6,898 nucleotides of DNA from Thermoplasmatota archaeon (GTDB lineage Archaea > Thermoplasmatota > E2 > DHVEG-1), in NCBI GenBank assembly GCA_018824925.1, contig JAHJFH010000005.1:1-6898 (forward strand). The letters are read 5' to 3'. Within the stretch, counting starts at the first letter, position 1. Every line of letters begins with the position of its first letter. The translations under genes were made by a program, and so were the position numbers. Below are positions 1 through 6,273 of the stretch, piece by piece. Under the pieces are notes generated by a model. It did not search any database and was not told the DNA's origin. It saw nothing but the letters and a program-made list of their open reading frames with translations.

Positions 1-159
1 CGTCGCCCTGATGGCACTATGGTTCAATTTGAGGATAATGCCGCTGTACTGGTTACTGACTCTGGTGAAACAAAAGGAACCATGATTAAAGGACCCGTAG
101 CAATTGAAGCAGCGGAGCGATGGCCAAAAATTGCGTCCCTTGCCTCAACAATAGTATAA
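1..159 (+). CDS. rpl14: Large-subunit ribosomal protein uL14 (L14), C-terminal part
   Basis: The window opens inside this gene, in frame 1, and shows its last 52 codons ending in TAA at 157-159. The peptide carries the uL14 C-terminal signature: a GTMIKGPVA strand, then [13 protein letters not shown], the closing helix and tail of archaeal uL14. From the family, uL14 sits on the 50S face that contacts the small subunit and translational GTPases. Position directly before uL24 matches the archaeal spc operon. The stop lies 10 bases before the uL24 start, so the two are almost certainly co-transcribed. The N-terminal part, roughly 80 residues by family length, lies outside the window. Confidence 0.95.
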   Translation, partial: RRPDGTMVQFEDNAAVLVTDSGETKGTMIKGPVAIEAAERWPKIASLASTIV

Positions 160-165
160 GTGATG
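160..165 (+). promoter_or_regulatory. Ribosome binding site of uL24 (GTGATG type)
   Basis: GTGATG begins one base after the uL14 stop and lies 4 bases before the uL24 ATG. It pairs with the ATCAC part of the archaeal 16S 3' tail rather than with CCTCC. Allowing for that register, its distance to the start matches the GAGG-type sites of neighbouring genes. It supports the ATG at 170 as the true start. Confidence 0.6.
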
Positions 166-169
166 ACCC

Positions 170-859
170 ATGAAATCAATACAACCACGAAAACAACGCA
201 AGCATTATTACAACGCACCATTACATCTGAAAAGAAAATGGTTAGCATCACATTTATCTGAAAATCTTCTCTTAAAATATGACAGACGTAGTATTCCCAT
301 TGTCAAAGGAGATACAGTAAAGGTATTACGCGGTTCCTACCGAGGTCATGAGGACAAGATAGTCGCCGTAAATGTATCTAAACAAACCGTTCATATTGAA
401 GGACTTACTTTGGTGAAAGCTGATGGGACAAAAATACCAAAGCCTATCCATCCCAGCAATCTTCTCATCATGAAATTAAATCTAACTGATAAATGGCGGC
501 GGAATAAATTAGAAAAAGGACTTTCTGAAACCGTCCAAAAAGAAATCGAAGCAGAAGCCAAGGAGCAAATTAATATCGCAGAAGAAGCAAGGAAACAAAC
601 CGAAGAAATCAAACAAGAACTTGAAACAGAAGAAGAATCAATCGAAGATGAACTCGCATCACCTGCACCTATTGAAAAAGCACTACCCGGAGAAAAACAA
701 GCAGAACCCCCATCACAAAAGAAACTCTCCACAAAGAAACCAGCTGCTAAGAAAACCACCTCGAAAAAAACACCGCCAAAGAAAACACCTGTAAAAAAAC
801 CTGCAACATCAACAAAAAAAGCAACACCTAAGAAAAAGAAAGAGGAGAAATCGACATGA
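170..859 (+). CDS. rpl24: Large-subunit ribosomal protein uL24 (L24) with long charged C-terminal extension
   Basis: This is an early-assembly 23S rRNA-binding protein of the 50S subunit. Residues 1-117 are the recognisable archaeal uL24: a basic N-terminus, the HYYNAPLHLKRKW block, then a KOW motif near residues 46-70 (GDTVKVLRGSYRGHEDK) and the IHPSNLLI strand. At 229 residues it is about twice the 115-125 usual in archaea. The extra part has two segments. Residues about 118-165 are Glu/Lys/Gln-rich and probably a long helix or coiled coil. Residues about 180-229 are a Lys/Pro/Ala/Thr tail with repeated KKP, KKT and TPKK units, resembling histone H1 tails. The stop overlaps the eS4 start as ATGA, which indicates coupled translation and makes a frameshift artefact at the 3' end unlikely. 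The function of the tail is unknown; extra rRNA binding is a guess. Confidence 0.93.
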   Translation: MKSIQPRKQRKHYYNAPLHLKRKWLASHLSENLLLKYDRRSIPIVKGDTVKVLRGSYRGHEDKIVAVNVSKQTVHIEGLTLVKADGTKIPKPIHPSNLLIMKLNLTDKWRRNKLEKGLSETVQKEIEAEAKEQINIAEEARKQTEEIKQELETEEESIEDELASPAPIEKALPGEKQAEPPSQKKLSTKKPAAKKTTSKKTPPKKTPVKKPATSTKKATPKKKKEEKST

Positions 860-1572
860 GTAAACATCTTAAACGTCTCGCAGCACCTCGCGCAGTACAA
901 CTTCATCGGAAAGAACATATCTGGTCTGTTCGACCACTACCAGGACCACATCCACATAGCCAAACAATCCCTCTATGTTTGGTTATCAGAGATTACTTAA
1001 GTCTCTGTGATACCTACCGAGAAGCTAAACTCATCATATCACAAGGCGATATTCTTGTTGATGGTACACAACGGAAAAGCCATAAATTTCCCTGCGGACT
1101 GATGGATGTCATATCGATACCGAAACTAAAAACTAACTATCGAATACTATTTAATCGGAAAGGTCGCCTAACTCTCGTTCCCATCTCTGAAAAAGATGCA
1201 GAATTGAAATTATGCCGCGTCCAAAACAAAACCATTATAAGAAAAGGTAAAATCCAATTGAATCTACATGACGGCCGAAATCTCCTCGTTCCAAAAAATG
1301 AATACAACACGGGAGATGCCCTTCGATATTCATTCAAAGATAAAAAAATTAATGATGTCTACAAATTCGAAAAGGGAAACGTATCCCTAGTAACCGGTGG
1401 TAGTCATATCGGTGAAATCGTTACCATCAATAATATTTCTATAATACACTCATCCAAACCAAATCTTGCAACACTGAAAAGTGACAAGGAATTCTTAACT
1501 ATTGCTGATTACGTTTTTCCCATTGGAAAAACCAAGCCAATTATATCCCTACCTGAGGTGAAAATGCAATGA
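856..1572 (+). CDS. rps4e: Small-subunit ribosomal protein eS4 (S4e)
   Basis: eS4 is an archaeal/eukaryotic 30S protein that binds 16S rRNA and has no bacterial equivalent. At 238 residues it has the normal archaeal length. The N-terminus has the family block HLKRLAAPR, followed by a W-S-V-R-P-x-PGPHP segment (residues 23-33). An S4-like RNA-binding domain covers about residues 43-90 (REAKLIISQGDILVDG). The central eS4 domain follows, then a KOW motif near residues 174-191 (GNVSLVTGGSHIGEIVTI). The ATG lies within an ATGA overlap with the uL24 stop, and a GAGGAG ribosome binding site sits at 842-847 inside the uL24 tail codons. Its own stop overlaps the uL5 start in the same way, so three consecutive genes are translationally linked. 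Confidence 0.96.
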   Translation: MSKHLKRLAAPRAVQLHRKEHIWSVRPLPGPHPHSQTIPLCLVIRDYLSLCDTYREAKLIISQGDILVDGTQRKSHKFPCGLMDVISIPKLKTNYRILFNRKGRLTLVPISEKDAELKLCRVQNKTIIRKGKIQLNLHDGRNLLVPKNEYNTGDALRYSFKDKKINDVYKFEKGNVSLVTGGSHIGEIVTINNISIIHSSKPNLATLKSDKEFLTIADYVFPIGKTKPIISLPEVKMQ

Positions 1573-2129
1573 GTGCGAAAACAACGACTAAATCAACTAA
1601 AAAACCCCGGAAGAAGAAAAAAACTGATACCTCAATTAAGCCACACATTGCTAAAATATCCGTGAATATAGGAGTAGGCGAAGCTGGTGAAAAACTCACC
1701 AAATCACAAAAGGTCCTAAAAAGTATCACAGGACAACAACCTGTAGAAACTCTTTCACGGACCACCAATAAAGATTGGGGACTCCGAAAACGAATGCCGA
1801 TAGGTTGCAAAGTAACCCTCAGGAAAAAAGCTGCTGAACATTTTTTAATTCAAGCCTTAAAGACTCGTGATAATAGAATTGCAGATTACTCTTTTGATGA
1901 TCAAGGAAATTTTTCCCTTGGCATCCCAGATCATACCCTATTTGAAGGACAGAAATACGATCCCGACATCGGTATCTTTGGAATGGATATTTCTGTCACC
2001 ATGGAAAAAAAAGGTTTTCGGATAAAACATCGACGAATTAATCCACGAAAAATCCCCCAACGACATCAAGTCACCAGAGAAGAGACCATAGAATTCGTCA
2101 AACAAAAATTCAATGCAGAGGTGGTTTAA
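1569..2129 (+). CDS. rpl5: Large-subunit ribosomal protein uL5 (L5)
   Basis: uL5 binds 5S rRNA and helps form the central protuberance of the 50S subunit, next to uL18, which is encoded downstream in this operon. The 186-residue product contains the family landmarks: KISVNIGVGEAG near residues 29-40, the RTTNKDWGLRKRMPIGCKVTLR segment around 64-85, and FGMDISVTMEKKGFRIKHRR towards the C-terminus. Residues 1-20 form a Lys/Thr-rich tail ahead of the conserved fold, probably disordered and rRNA-binding. The start lies in an ATGA overlap with eS4. A GAGGTG ribosome binding site at 1555-1560 leaves 8 bases to the ATG and argues for this start over internal ones. Confidence 0.96.
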   Translation: MSAKTTTKSTKKPRKKKKTDTSIKPHIAKISVNIGVGEAGEKLTKSQKVLKSITGQQPVETLSRTTNKDWGLRKRMPIGCKVTLRKKAAEHFLIQALKTRDNRIADYSFDDQGNFSLGIPDHTLFEGQKYDPDIGIFGMDISVTMEKKGFRIKHRRINPRKIPQRHQVTREETIEFVKQKFNAEVV

Positions 2130-2132
2130 AAC

Positions 2133-2288
2133 ATGCGAATCAAAGAACGAAAAAAATTCTACGGCCGAAAAGTGGGTTGCCAACAATGCGGTCGGAAACG
2201 GGGACTTATTCGACGATATGGATTACATCTTTGCAGACAATGTTTCAGAGATAAAGCTGAAGAAATTGGGTTTAAAAAATACGATTAG
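2133..2288 (+). CDS. rps14: Small-subunit ribosomal protein uS14, zinc-binding type (S14)
   Basis: This 51-codon gene fills the gap between uL5 and uS8. It begins [15 protein letters not shown] and ends GFKKYD before TAG. It has the four-cysteine zinc ribbon of the short uS14 form: C16-x2-C19 and C34-x2-C37, within [19 protein letters not shown]. In the 30S head it helps assemble the decoding region. Length and composition match archaeal uS14, which is usually 50-56 residues. A GAGGTGG ribosome binding site at 2118-2124, inside the last uL5 codons, leaves 8 bases to the ATG. The gene starts 3 bases after the uL5 stop. A longer overlapping reading frame at 2113-2313 is only its shadow. Confidence 0.96.
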   Translation: MRIKERKKFYGRKVGCQQCGRKRGLIRRYGLHLCRQCFRDKAEEIGFKKYD

Positions 2289-2302
2289 GAGATGGCAAGC
2301 AA

Positions 2303-2692
2303 ATGTTAAATGATCCCTTAGCAAACGCATTATCCACAATAAAAAATGCTGAAACCCGTGGTATTGGTTCCTGTATCATAAAGCCATCATCAAAACTCAT
2401 AGCCGGTATACTAACATTACTTAAAGAAAAAGGATATGTCGGTGATTTCAAATATATCGATGATGGCAAAGCAGGCTTATTCCAGGTTGAATTAATCGGC
2501 ACTATCAATAAATGTGGTGTCATCAAACCACGCTATCCCATTAAACGTAATGATCTTGACCGATGGGAATCCCGTTATCTCCCCGCTCGAGATTTTGGAT
2601 TACTCATTCTTACAACAACAGAAGGAATCATATCTCAAGAAGAAGTAAGACAAAAAGGAATCGGAGGAAAACTTCTCGCATATATTTACTAG
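2303..2692 (+). CDS. rps8: Small-subunit ribosomal protein uS8 (S8)
   Basis: uS8 is a primary 16S rRNA-binding protein of the 30S platform. In several organisms it also represses its own operon by binding mRNA; whether it does so here cannot be seen. The product is 129 residues, the normal archaeal size of about 130. It starts with DPLANALSTIKNAE, the N-terminal helix of the family. It ends with LTTTEGIISQEEVRQKGIGGKLLAYIY, the C-terminal RNA-binding signature (TTEGI, then GGxLLAY-Y). An AGGAGATGG site at 2287-2295 overlaps the uS14 stop and supports the ATG at 2303. An ATG inside that site at 2292 runs into a stop after five codons and is not the start. Confidence 0.96.
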   Translation: MLNDPLANALSTIKNAETRGIGSCIIKPSSKLIAGILTLLKEKGYVGDFKYIDDGKAGLFQVELIGTINKCGVIKPRYPIKRNDLDRWESRYLPARDFGLLILTTTEGIISQEEVRQKGIGGKLLAYIY

Positions 2693-2698
2693 AACCAC

Positions 2699-2704
2699 GT
2701 GATG
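2699..2704 (+). promoter_or_regulatory. Ribosome binding site of uL6, deciding its start
   Basis: GTGATG here could be read as an in-frame GTG start or as overlapping an in-frame ATG at 2702. It matches the GTGAT half of the archaeal Shine-Dalgarno and lies 3 bases before a third in-frame ATG at 2708. Its geometry is like that before uL24 and uL18. I therefore read it as the ribosome binding site. A start at 2699 or 2702 would leave no site in the right place. Confidence 0.55.
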
Positions 2705-2707
2705 ATC

Positions 2708-3250
2708 ATGACAAAAACTACTGAAATAAAAGAAATCGTCACCATTCCTGAAGGTGTATCAATTACTATTGAAAATAAATCAGTAACGATTAAAGGATCC
2801 AAAGGCGATCTTACAAAATACTTTTCTCATCCAAAAATCATAATCACCAAAAAAGATGGTACCCTGGAAGTATCTTGTAGTGATCGACCGAAACGAAAAG
2901 AAAAAGCACTCATTGGTACCTATCGCGCCCATCTAAAAAATATGATAAAAGGTGTCACCAAAGGGTACACCTACACCATGAAAACGGTATATTCCCATTT
3001 TCCAATAAAAACGGTTGTCGAGGGAAACGAGTTCATCATACACAACTTCCTCGGGGAACGATCACCACGGAGCGCAACAATCCTAGAAAACGTTATTATT
3101 GCAATCAAAGGTGATGATGTCACTGTATCAGGAATCAATAAAGAAAAAGTTGGACAAACCGCTGCGAATATTGAACGAGCAACTAAAGTGAAAAACCGAG
3201 ATATCCGAGTATTTCAGGATGGTGTCTATATTACCAATAAAGGAGAGTAA
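2708..3250 (+). CDS. rpl6: Large-subunit ribosomal protein uL6 (L6)
   Basis: uL6 binds 23S rRNA near the sarcin-ricin loop and the GTPase-associated centre. From the ATG at 2708 the product is 180 residues, in the archaeal range. It has the two repeated uL6 folds. The first runs over about residues 7-85 (IPEGVSITIENKSVTIKGSKG, then GTYRAHLKNMIKGVTKGY). The second covers about 90-178 and contains the archaeal NFLGER motif (113-118) and VSGINKEKVGQTAANIE (140-156). In-frame alternatives are GTG at 2699 and ATG at 2702, which add three or two residues. I prefer 2708 because GTGATG at 2699-2704 then serves as its ribosome binding site. Confidence 0.95.
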   Translation: MTKTTEIKEIVTIPEGVSITIENKSVTIKGSKGDLTKYFSHPKIIITKKDGTLEVSCSDRPKRKEKALIGTYRAHLKNMIKGVTKGYTYTMKTVYSHFPIKTVVEGNEFIIHNFLGERSPRSATILENVIIAIKGDDVTVSGINKEKVGQTAANIERATKVKNRDIRVFQDGVYITNKGE

Positions 3251-3256
3251 AGAAAC

Positions 3257-4000
3257 ATGGCCAAAAAAGATGTTATGACACAGTTTACTGCAATAAAAGG
3301 AGTGGGCGAAAAAAAAGCAGAACTCCTTTATCAAAATGGATACACCTCCTTAGAAAAATTACAAACAGCTACGCCAGCAGAACTTACGAAGATTAAAGGA
3401 ATCACCGAAAAAATAGCAAAAGACATTCTCAAAGAAGTACATGCAGGTAAAGGAACACAAAAAAAAGCAAAACAAGCTGAAAAAACATCTCTTCCCAAAG
3501 AACAACCATCAGAACCGAAGGAAAAAATATCAGAACCAGAAGAATCAAAACAACCGGATATCGAAAGTAGTAAAGAAACTATAGAGACTACCTATATTGT
3601 TAAGAAAAAACCAAAACTCAAAAAACAACAACAACTTCACCTAAAACTTCGCCAGGAAAAAAAACAACATACACCAGAATTTCTCAGAGAAGAATGGTTC
3701 CGCTATAAAAGAATTCCAAAGAATTGGCGACGCCCCGATGGTATCACCTCAAAGATGCGCCGAAACTACAAATACCGACCAAGTAAAGTCCGAGTTGGTT
3801 TTCGTGGTCCAAAAGACACTAGAGGATTACATTCCTCAGGATTTGAGGAAATTACGATTCATACCATTTCTGAACTAAATCACATTAATCCCGATACCCA
3901 AGCAGTTCGCATAGGAGGAACTGTTGGTACTAAAAAACGTCTTGAAATTGCTAAAAAAGCAAAAGATAAAGAAATACGCATTCTCAACATGAGGGAATAA
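3257..4000 (+). CDS. rpl32e: Large-subunit ribosomal protein eL32 (L32e) with N-terminal helix-hairpin-helix domain
   Basis: eL32 is a 50S protein found in archaea and eukaryotes. At 247 residues it is well above the core length of about 130. Residues 1-62 form a helix-hairpin-helix domain with two hairpins, IKGVGEKKAELL (13-24) and IKGITEKIAKDIL (46-58), like those in DNA-repair proteins. Residues about 64-115 are a Lys/Glu/Pro/Ser-rich, probably disordered linker. Residues about 116-247 are the eL32 core, with FLREEWFRYKRIPKNWRRP (142-160), the VGFRGPKDTRGLH segment (180-192) and a final VGTKKRLEIAKKAKDKEIRI stretch. From memory, Haloarcula eL32 also carries an extension of this kind, so this is a lineage trait rather than a chance fusion. 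The ribosome binding site GGAGAG (3242-3247) lies in the last uL6 codons. Confidence 0.95.
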   Translation: MAKKDVMTQFTAIKGVGEKKAELLYQNGYTSLEKLQTATPAELTKIKGITEKIAKDILKEVHAGKGTQKKAKQAEKTSLPKEQPSEPKEKISEPEESKQPDIESSKETIETTYIVKKKPKLKKQQQLHLKLRQEKKQHTPEFLREEWFRYKRIPKNWRRPDGITSKMRRNYKYRPSKVRVGFRGPKDTRGLHSSGFEEITIHTISELNHINPDTQAVRIGGTVGTKKRLEIAKKAKDKEIRILNMRE

Positions 4001-4003
4001 ACC

Positions 4004-4465
4004 ATGACAGATTTACGAAACCAACGACGCATGGCAGCAGATATCCTGAAATGTGGGGTACATCGTGTATGGATGGATCCGGATCGTACTGAAGAGATTG
4101 CAAAAGCAGTAACCAGAAAAGATGTGAATATACTCGTAAATGGTGGCGCAATTAAGAGCCATCAAATAACAGGTATTTCAAGTGGCCGCAATCGATACCG
4201 ACAACAACAAAAAGCTAAGGGTCGCCGAAAGGGTCATGGTTCTCGCAAAGGAGCAAAATATGCACGTCTCCCCAGAAAACAGCGATGGATCCGCACCATC
4301 CGCCCAATACGTAGTTACCTTCGAAAACTACGAGATGATCAAATACTTGATCACACCGCATACCGCCAATACTACCGAAAATCAAAAGGTGGTGAGTTTA
4401 GAAGTAGAGCACATTTAAAGGCACGATTAATCGCTGATAAAAAAATAAAAGGTGATGAACAGTGA
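4004..4465 (+). CDS. rpl19e: Large-subunit ribosomal protein eL19 (L19e)
   Basis: eL19 is an archaeal/eukaryotic 50S protein that in known structures reaches towards the small subunit to form an intersubunit bridge. The product is 153 residues, close to the usual 150. It begins with the N-terminal helix LRNQRRMAADILKCG and continues with HRVWMDPDR (20-28). The strongly basic middle GRRKGHGSRKGAKYAR (73-88) is the family signature, and a long Arg-rich C-terminal helix follows. It starts 3 bases after eL32, with a GAGGG ribosome binding site at 3991-3995. Its TGA stop overlaps the GTG start of uL18. A 78-codon frame at 4182-4418 on the same strand lies wholly inside this gene and is a shadow. 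Confidence 0.96.
   Translation: MTDLRNQRRMAADILKCGVHRVWMDPDRTEEIAKAVTRKDVNILVNGGAIKSHQITGISSGRNRYRQQQKAKGRRKGHGSRKGAKYARLPRKQRWIRTIRPIRSYLRKLRDDQILDHTAYRQYYRKSKGGEFRSRAHLKARLIADKKIKGDEQ
4451..4457 (+). promoter_or_regulatory. Ribosome binding site of uL18 (GGTGATG type)
   Basis: GGTGATG within the last eL19 codons matches the GGTGAT half of the archaeal Shine-Dalgarno and ends 4 bases before the uL18 GTG codon. It fixes the non-ATG start at 4462. There is no competing in-frame ATG nearby that would keep the conserved N-terminus. Confidence 0.6.
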
Positions 4466-4971
4466 AAAAACAAGGACCACGATATCATGTAAAAACACGA
4501 AGACATCGTAATGGACAAACTGACTATAGAAAGCGCTTACAACTCCTACGTTCCCGACAACCTCGACTTGTTGTCCGCAAATCCCTAAATCAGATTCAAG
4601 TCCAATTTGTGGAATACAGTCAAGATGGAGACCACATACTATCCTCCGCCAAATCAAACGAGCTGCGAAAAACCTTCAAATGGGATGGATCAACAGCATC
4701 AACACCCGCTGCATACCTTACGGGATTACTCGCTGGCAAAAAAGCATCAACAAAAGGTATTAATTTCTGTATCTTAGATATTGGTCGATATCCAGCAACA
4801 AAGGGATCAAAACTATTTGCTGCTATGAAGGGAGTGGTAGATGCTGGTATTACCTGCCCACATGATGAAGAAATGGTCCCAGATGAGGATCGACTCATGG
4901 GGAAACACATCAGTGACGAACTGATGCCACAATTCACAAAAGTTAAAAATAAAATATTAGGAGGCGCATAA
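4462..4971 (+). CDS. rpl18: Large-subunit ribosomal protein uL18 (L18)
   Basis: uL18 binds 5S rRNA and, with uL5, anchors it in the central protuberance. The 169-residue product starts at GTG with [25 protein letters not shown], the archaeal/eukaryotic-type basic N-terminus. It continues with [15 protein letters not shown] (34-48), then the archaeal hallmark [20 protein letters not shown] (105-124) and [18 protein letters not shown] (127-144). Length and motifs are complete. The GTG overlaps the eL19 stop as GTGA, so reinitiating ribosomes probably supply much of its translation. The TAA stop shares its last base with the uS5 ATG. Confidence 0.96.
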   Translation: MKKQGPRYHVKTRRHRNGQTDYRKRLQLLRSRQPRLVVRKSLNQIQVQFVEYSQDGDHILSSAKSNELRKTFKWDGSTASTPAAYLTGLLAGKKASTKGINFCILDIGRYPATKGSKLFAAMKGVVDAGITCPHDEEMVPDEDRLMGKHISDELMPQFTKVKNKILGGA

Positions 4972-5717
4972 TGCCTGGAAATCCTCGATCACGATCTCGC
5001 CCACGACGACGACCACGTGAAAAAGAAGAACCATCTCGTGGATGGGAACCAAAAACAAAATTAGGACGATTAGTTAAAAACGGTGAACTTACCACTATGA
5101 GTGATGTCCTAAAATCAGGTCTTCCCATAAGAGAATCAGAAATAGTAGATATCTTACTTCCCGATATCGAAGATGAAGTCATTGATGTAAAAATGGTACA
5201 ACGTATGACCGACTCAGGTCGTCGTATTAAATTCGTCATCACAGTTGCCGTTGGGAATAAAGATGGTTTTATCGGTCTTGGCCAAGCAAAAGGTAAAGAG
5301 GTTGGATCAAGTATCAAAAAAGCTATTGATAATGCAAAATTAAATATCATAGAAATTCGTCGTGGTTGCGGCTCATGGGAATGTGGTTGCCGAAAACCTC
5401 ATACTGTTCCCTTTGCAATCACCGGAAAAAGTGGGTCTGTTGAGGTAACGTTCAAACCCGCACCTCGAGGCATAGGACTAGCAACTGGAGATGTCGCAAA
5501 AAAAATCTTACGGTTAGCAGGTGTTACAGATTGTTGGGCATTTACCCGAGGTCAAACCAAAACCATTGTTAATTATGCAAAAGCAGTATTTGAGGCATTA
5601 AGAAAAAATGCAAATACACGGGTCACCCAAGGAGAGGTTAATGCAATAAATATTGTATCAGGAGCTATTGGACTTTCACAGACTGAAACATCCGTGCCAA
5701 CAGCGGAGGGTGCATAA
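4971..5717 (+). CDS. rps5: Small-subunit ribosomal protein uS5 (S5)
   Basis: uS5 lies on the 30S solvent side near the mRNA entrance and affects decoding accuracy. The 248-residue product is a typical archaeal length. Residues 6-16 form an Arg-rich tail ([11 protein letters not shown]). The S5 N-terminal double-stranded-RNA-binding domain spans about 71-135, with [23 protein letters not shown] at its core, and [11 protein letters not shown] (130-140) follows. The C-terminal domain starts near 156 ([19 protein letters not shown]) and includes [20 protein letters not shown] (179-198). The ribosome binding site AGGAGG (4959-4964) is one of the strongest in the window and lies in the last uL18 codons. 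The start overlaps the uL18 stop by one base. Confidence 0.96.
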   Translation: MPGNPRSRSRPRRRPREKEEPSRGWEPKTKLGRLVKNGELTTMSDVLKSGLPIRESEIVDILLPDIEDEVIDVKMVQRMTDSGRRIKFVITVAVGNKDGFIGLGQAKGKEVGSSIKKAIDNAKLNIIEIRRGCGSWECGCRKPHTVPFAITGKSGSVEVTFKPAPRGIGLATGDVAKKILRLAGVTDCWAFTRGQTKTIVNYAKAVFEALRKNANTRVTQGEVNAINIVSGAIGLSQTETSVPTAEGA

Positions 5718-5719
5718 CT

Positions 5720-6184
5720 ATGGTATACGCAGTTGTTCGAGTACGAGGTACCGTAAATATAAAACCAAATATTAAAAAAACCTTACATTTATTGAATTTA
5801 ACACGAGTTAATCACTGTACACTGATCAATGAAAATAAGGTATATAAAGGAATGCTTCAAGTGGTTAAGGACTATACTACCTGGGGTGAAATCAATACTG
5901 ACACCCTCACAAAAATGATTAAATCACGGGGTATGCTTGTCGGTGATAAAGAAATCACCGATGAATATATCAAGGGAGCAACACCCTATAAATCCATTGA
6001 TAAATTTGCTGATGCAATTCAAAATCAGAAGATATCCTACAAGGAACTTCCAGATGTTAAACCTATATTTCGATTACATCCTCCAAAGAAAGGTTTTGAG
6101 GGAATTAAACGCTCCTTTGTGAATGGGGGTGCTTTAGGATATCGTGGTGAAAAAATTAACGATCTGCTAACCCGTATGTTATGA
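5720..6184 (+). CDS. rpl30: Large-subunit ribosomal protein uL30 (L30)
   Basis: uL30 is a 50S protein in its longer archaeal form: 154 residues here, compared with about 60 in bacteria. It begins YAVVRVRGTVNIKPNIKKTL (3-22), the N-terminal ferredoxin-like fold, then HLLNLTRVNHCTLI (23-36). The archaeal extension includes GMLQVVKDYTTWGEIN (44-59). It ends with the conserved FRLHPPKKGFEGIKRSFVNGG and GYRG (140-143). A GGAGGGTG ribosome binding site (5705-5712) precedes the ATG, 2 bases beyond the uS5 stop. It is the last gene of this operon in the window: uL15, which often follows uL30 in archaea, is not present. Its TGA is followed closely by a T-rich terminator-like stretch. Confidence 0.95.
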   Translation: MVYAVVRVRGTVNIKPNIKKTLHLLNLTRVNHCTLINENKVYKGMLQVVKDYTTWGEINTDTLTKMIKSRGMLVGDKEITDEYIKGATPYKSIDKFADAIQNQKISYKELPDVKPIFRLHPPKKGFEGIKRSFVNGGALGYRGEKINDLLTRML

Positions 6185-6190
6185 AGAGCC

Positions 6191-6220
6191 CCTTTTTCTA
6201 TAATAAAAAAATAAAAAAGG
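6191..6220 (+). terminator. Probable transcription terminator after uL30
   Basis: Seven bases after the uL30 stop is CCCCTTTTTCT, whose T-run is the kind of signal at which archaeal RNA polymerase stops. CCTTTTT (6191-6197) can also pair with AAAAAGG (6214-6220), but the stem is weak and the loop is 16 bases of A/T. The T-run is probably the active part. Its place at the end of the ribosomal block and before promoter-like sequence supports the call. Confidence 0.45.
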
Positions 6221-6227
6221 TTAAATA
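6199..6227 (+). promoter_or_regulatory. Promoter-like region for the small unknown gene (two TATA candidates)
   Basis: Two TATA-like elements are visible. TATAATAA at 6199-6206 would place a transcript start near 6230, at the GTG at 6232, and could allow a leaderless 83-codon version of the next gene. TTAAATA at 6221-6227 is preceded by a purine-rich AAAAAAGG (6213-6220) that could serve as a BRE. It would start transcription near 6250, giving a leader of about 25 bases to the ATG at 6274. The second fits the ribosome binding site better. In such AT-rich DNA either may be chance. Confidence 0.35.
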
Positions 6228-6273
6228 GGGCGTGTATCTATTGATTCACCAGAGCTTTCAGGGGGCAGACTCA

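Noticed and set aside
24..251. Minus-strand open frame of 75 codons
   Set aside because: It lies opposite the uL14 end and uL24 start and resembles nothing recognisable; a shadow frame.
717..850. The repetitive AAGAAAACACC-like stretch as a DNA repeat or recombination site
   Set aside because: The repetition follows the codons of the Lys/Pro/Thr tail of uL24. The units are degenerate and stay in frame, so it is a protein-level repeat and not a separate DNA element.
391..918. Minus-strand open frame of 175 codons, rich in Phe, Val and Ser
   Set aside because: It is the antisense of the Lys/Glu-rich uL24 tail, whose AAA/GAA codons read as Phe on the other strand. It has no ribosome binding site or family resemblance and lies opposite a certain gene.
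2113..2313. Plus-strand open frame of 66 codons between uL5 and uS8
   Set aside because: It overlaps uS14 in another frame. The 51-codon frame at 2133-2288 has the zinc ribbon, a ribosome binding site and correct operon position.
4182..4418. Plus-strand open frame of 78 codons inside eL19
   Set aside because: Fully contained in eL19 in another frame, with no recognisable motif; open only because of the Arg/Lys-rich codon composition.
4620..5350. Minus-strand open frames of 105 and 135 codons opposite uL18 and uS5
   Set aside because: Both lie opposite certain, conserved ribosomal protein genes and lack start signals and recognisable domains.
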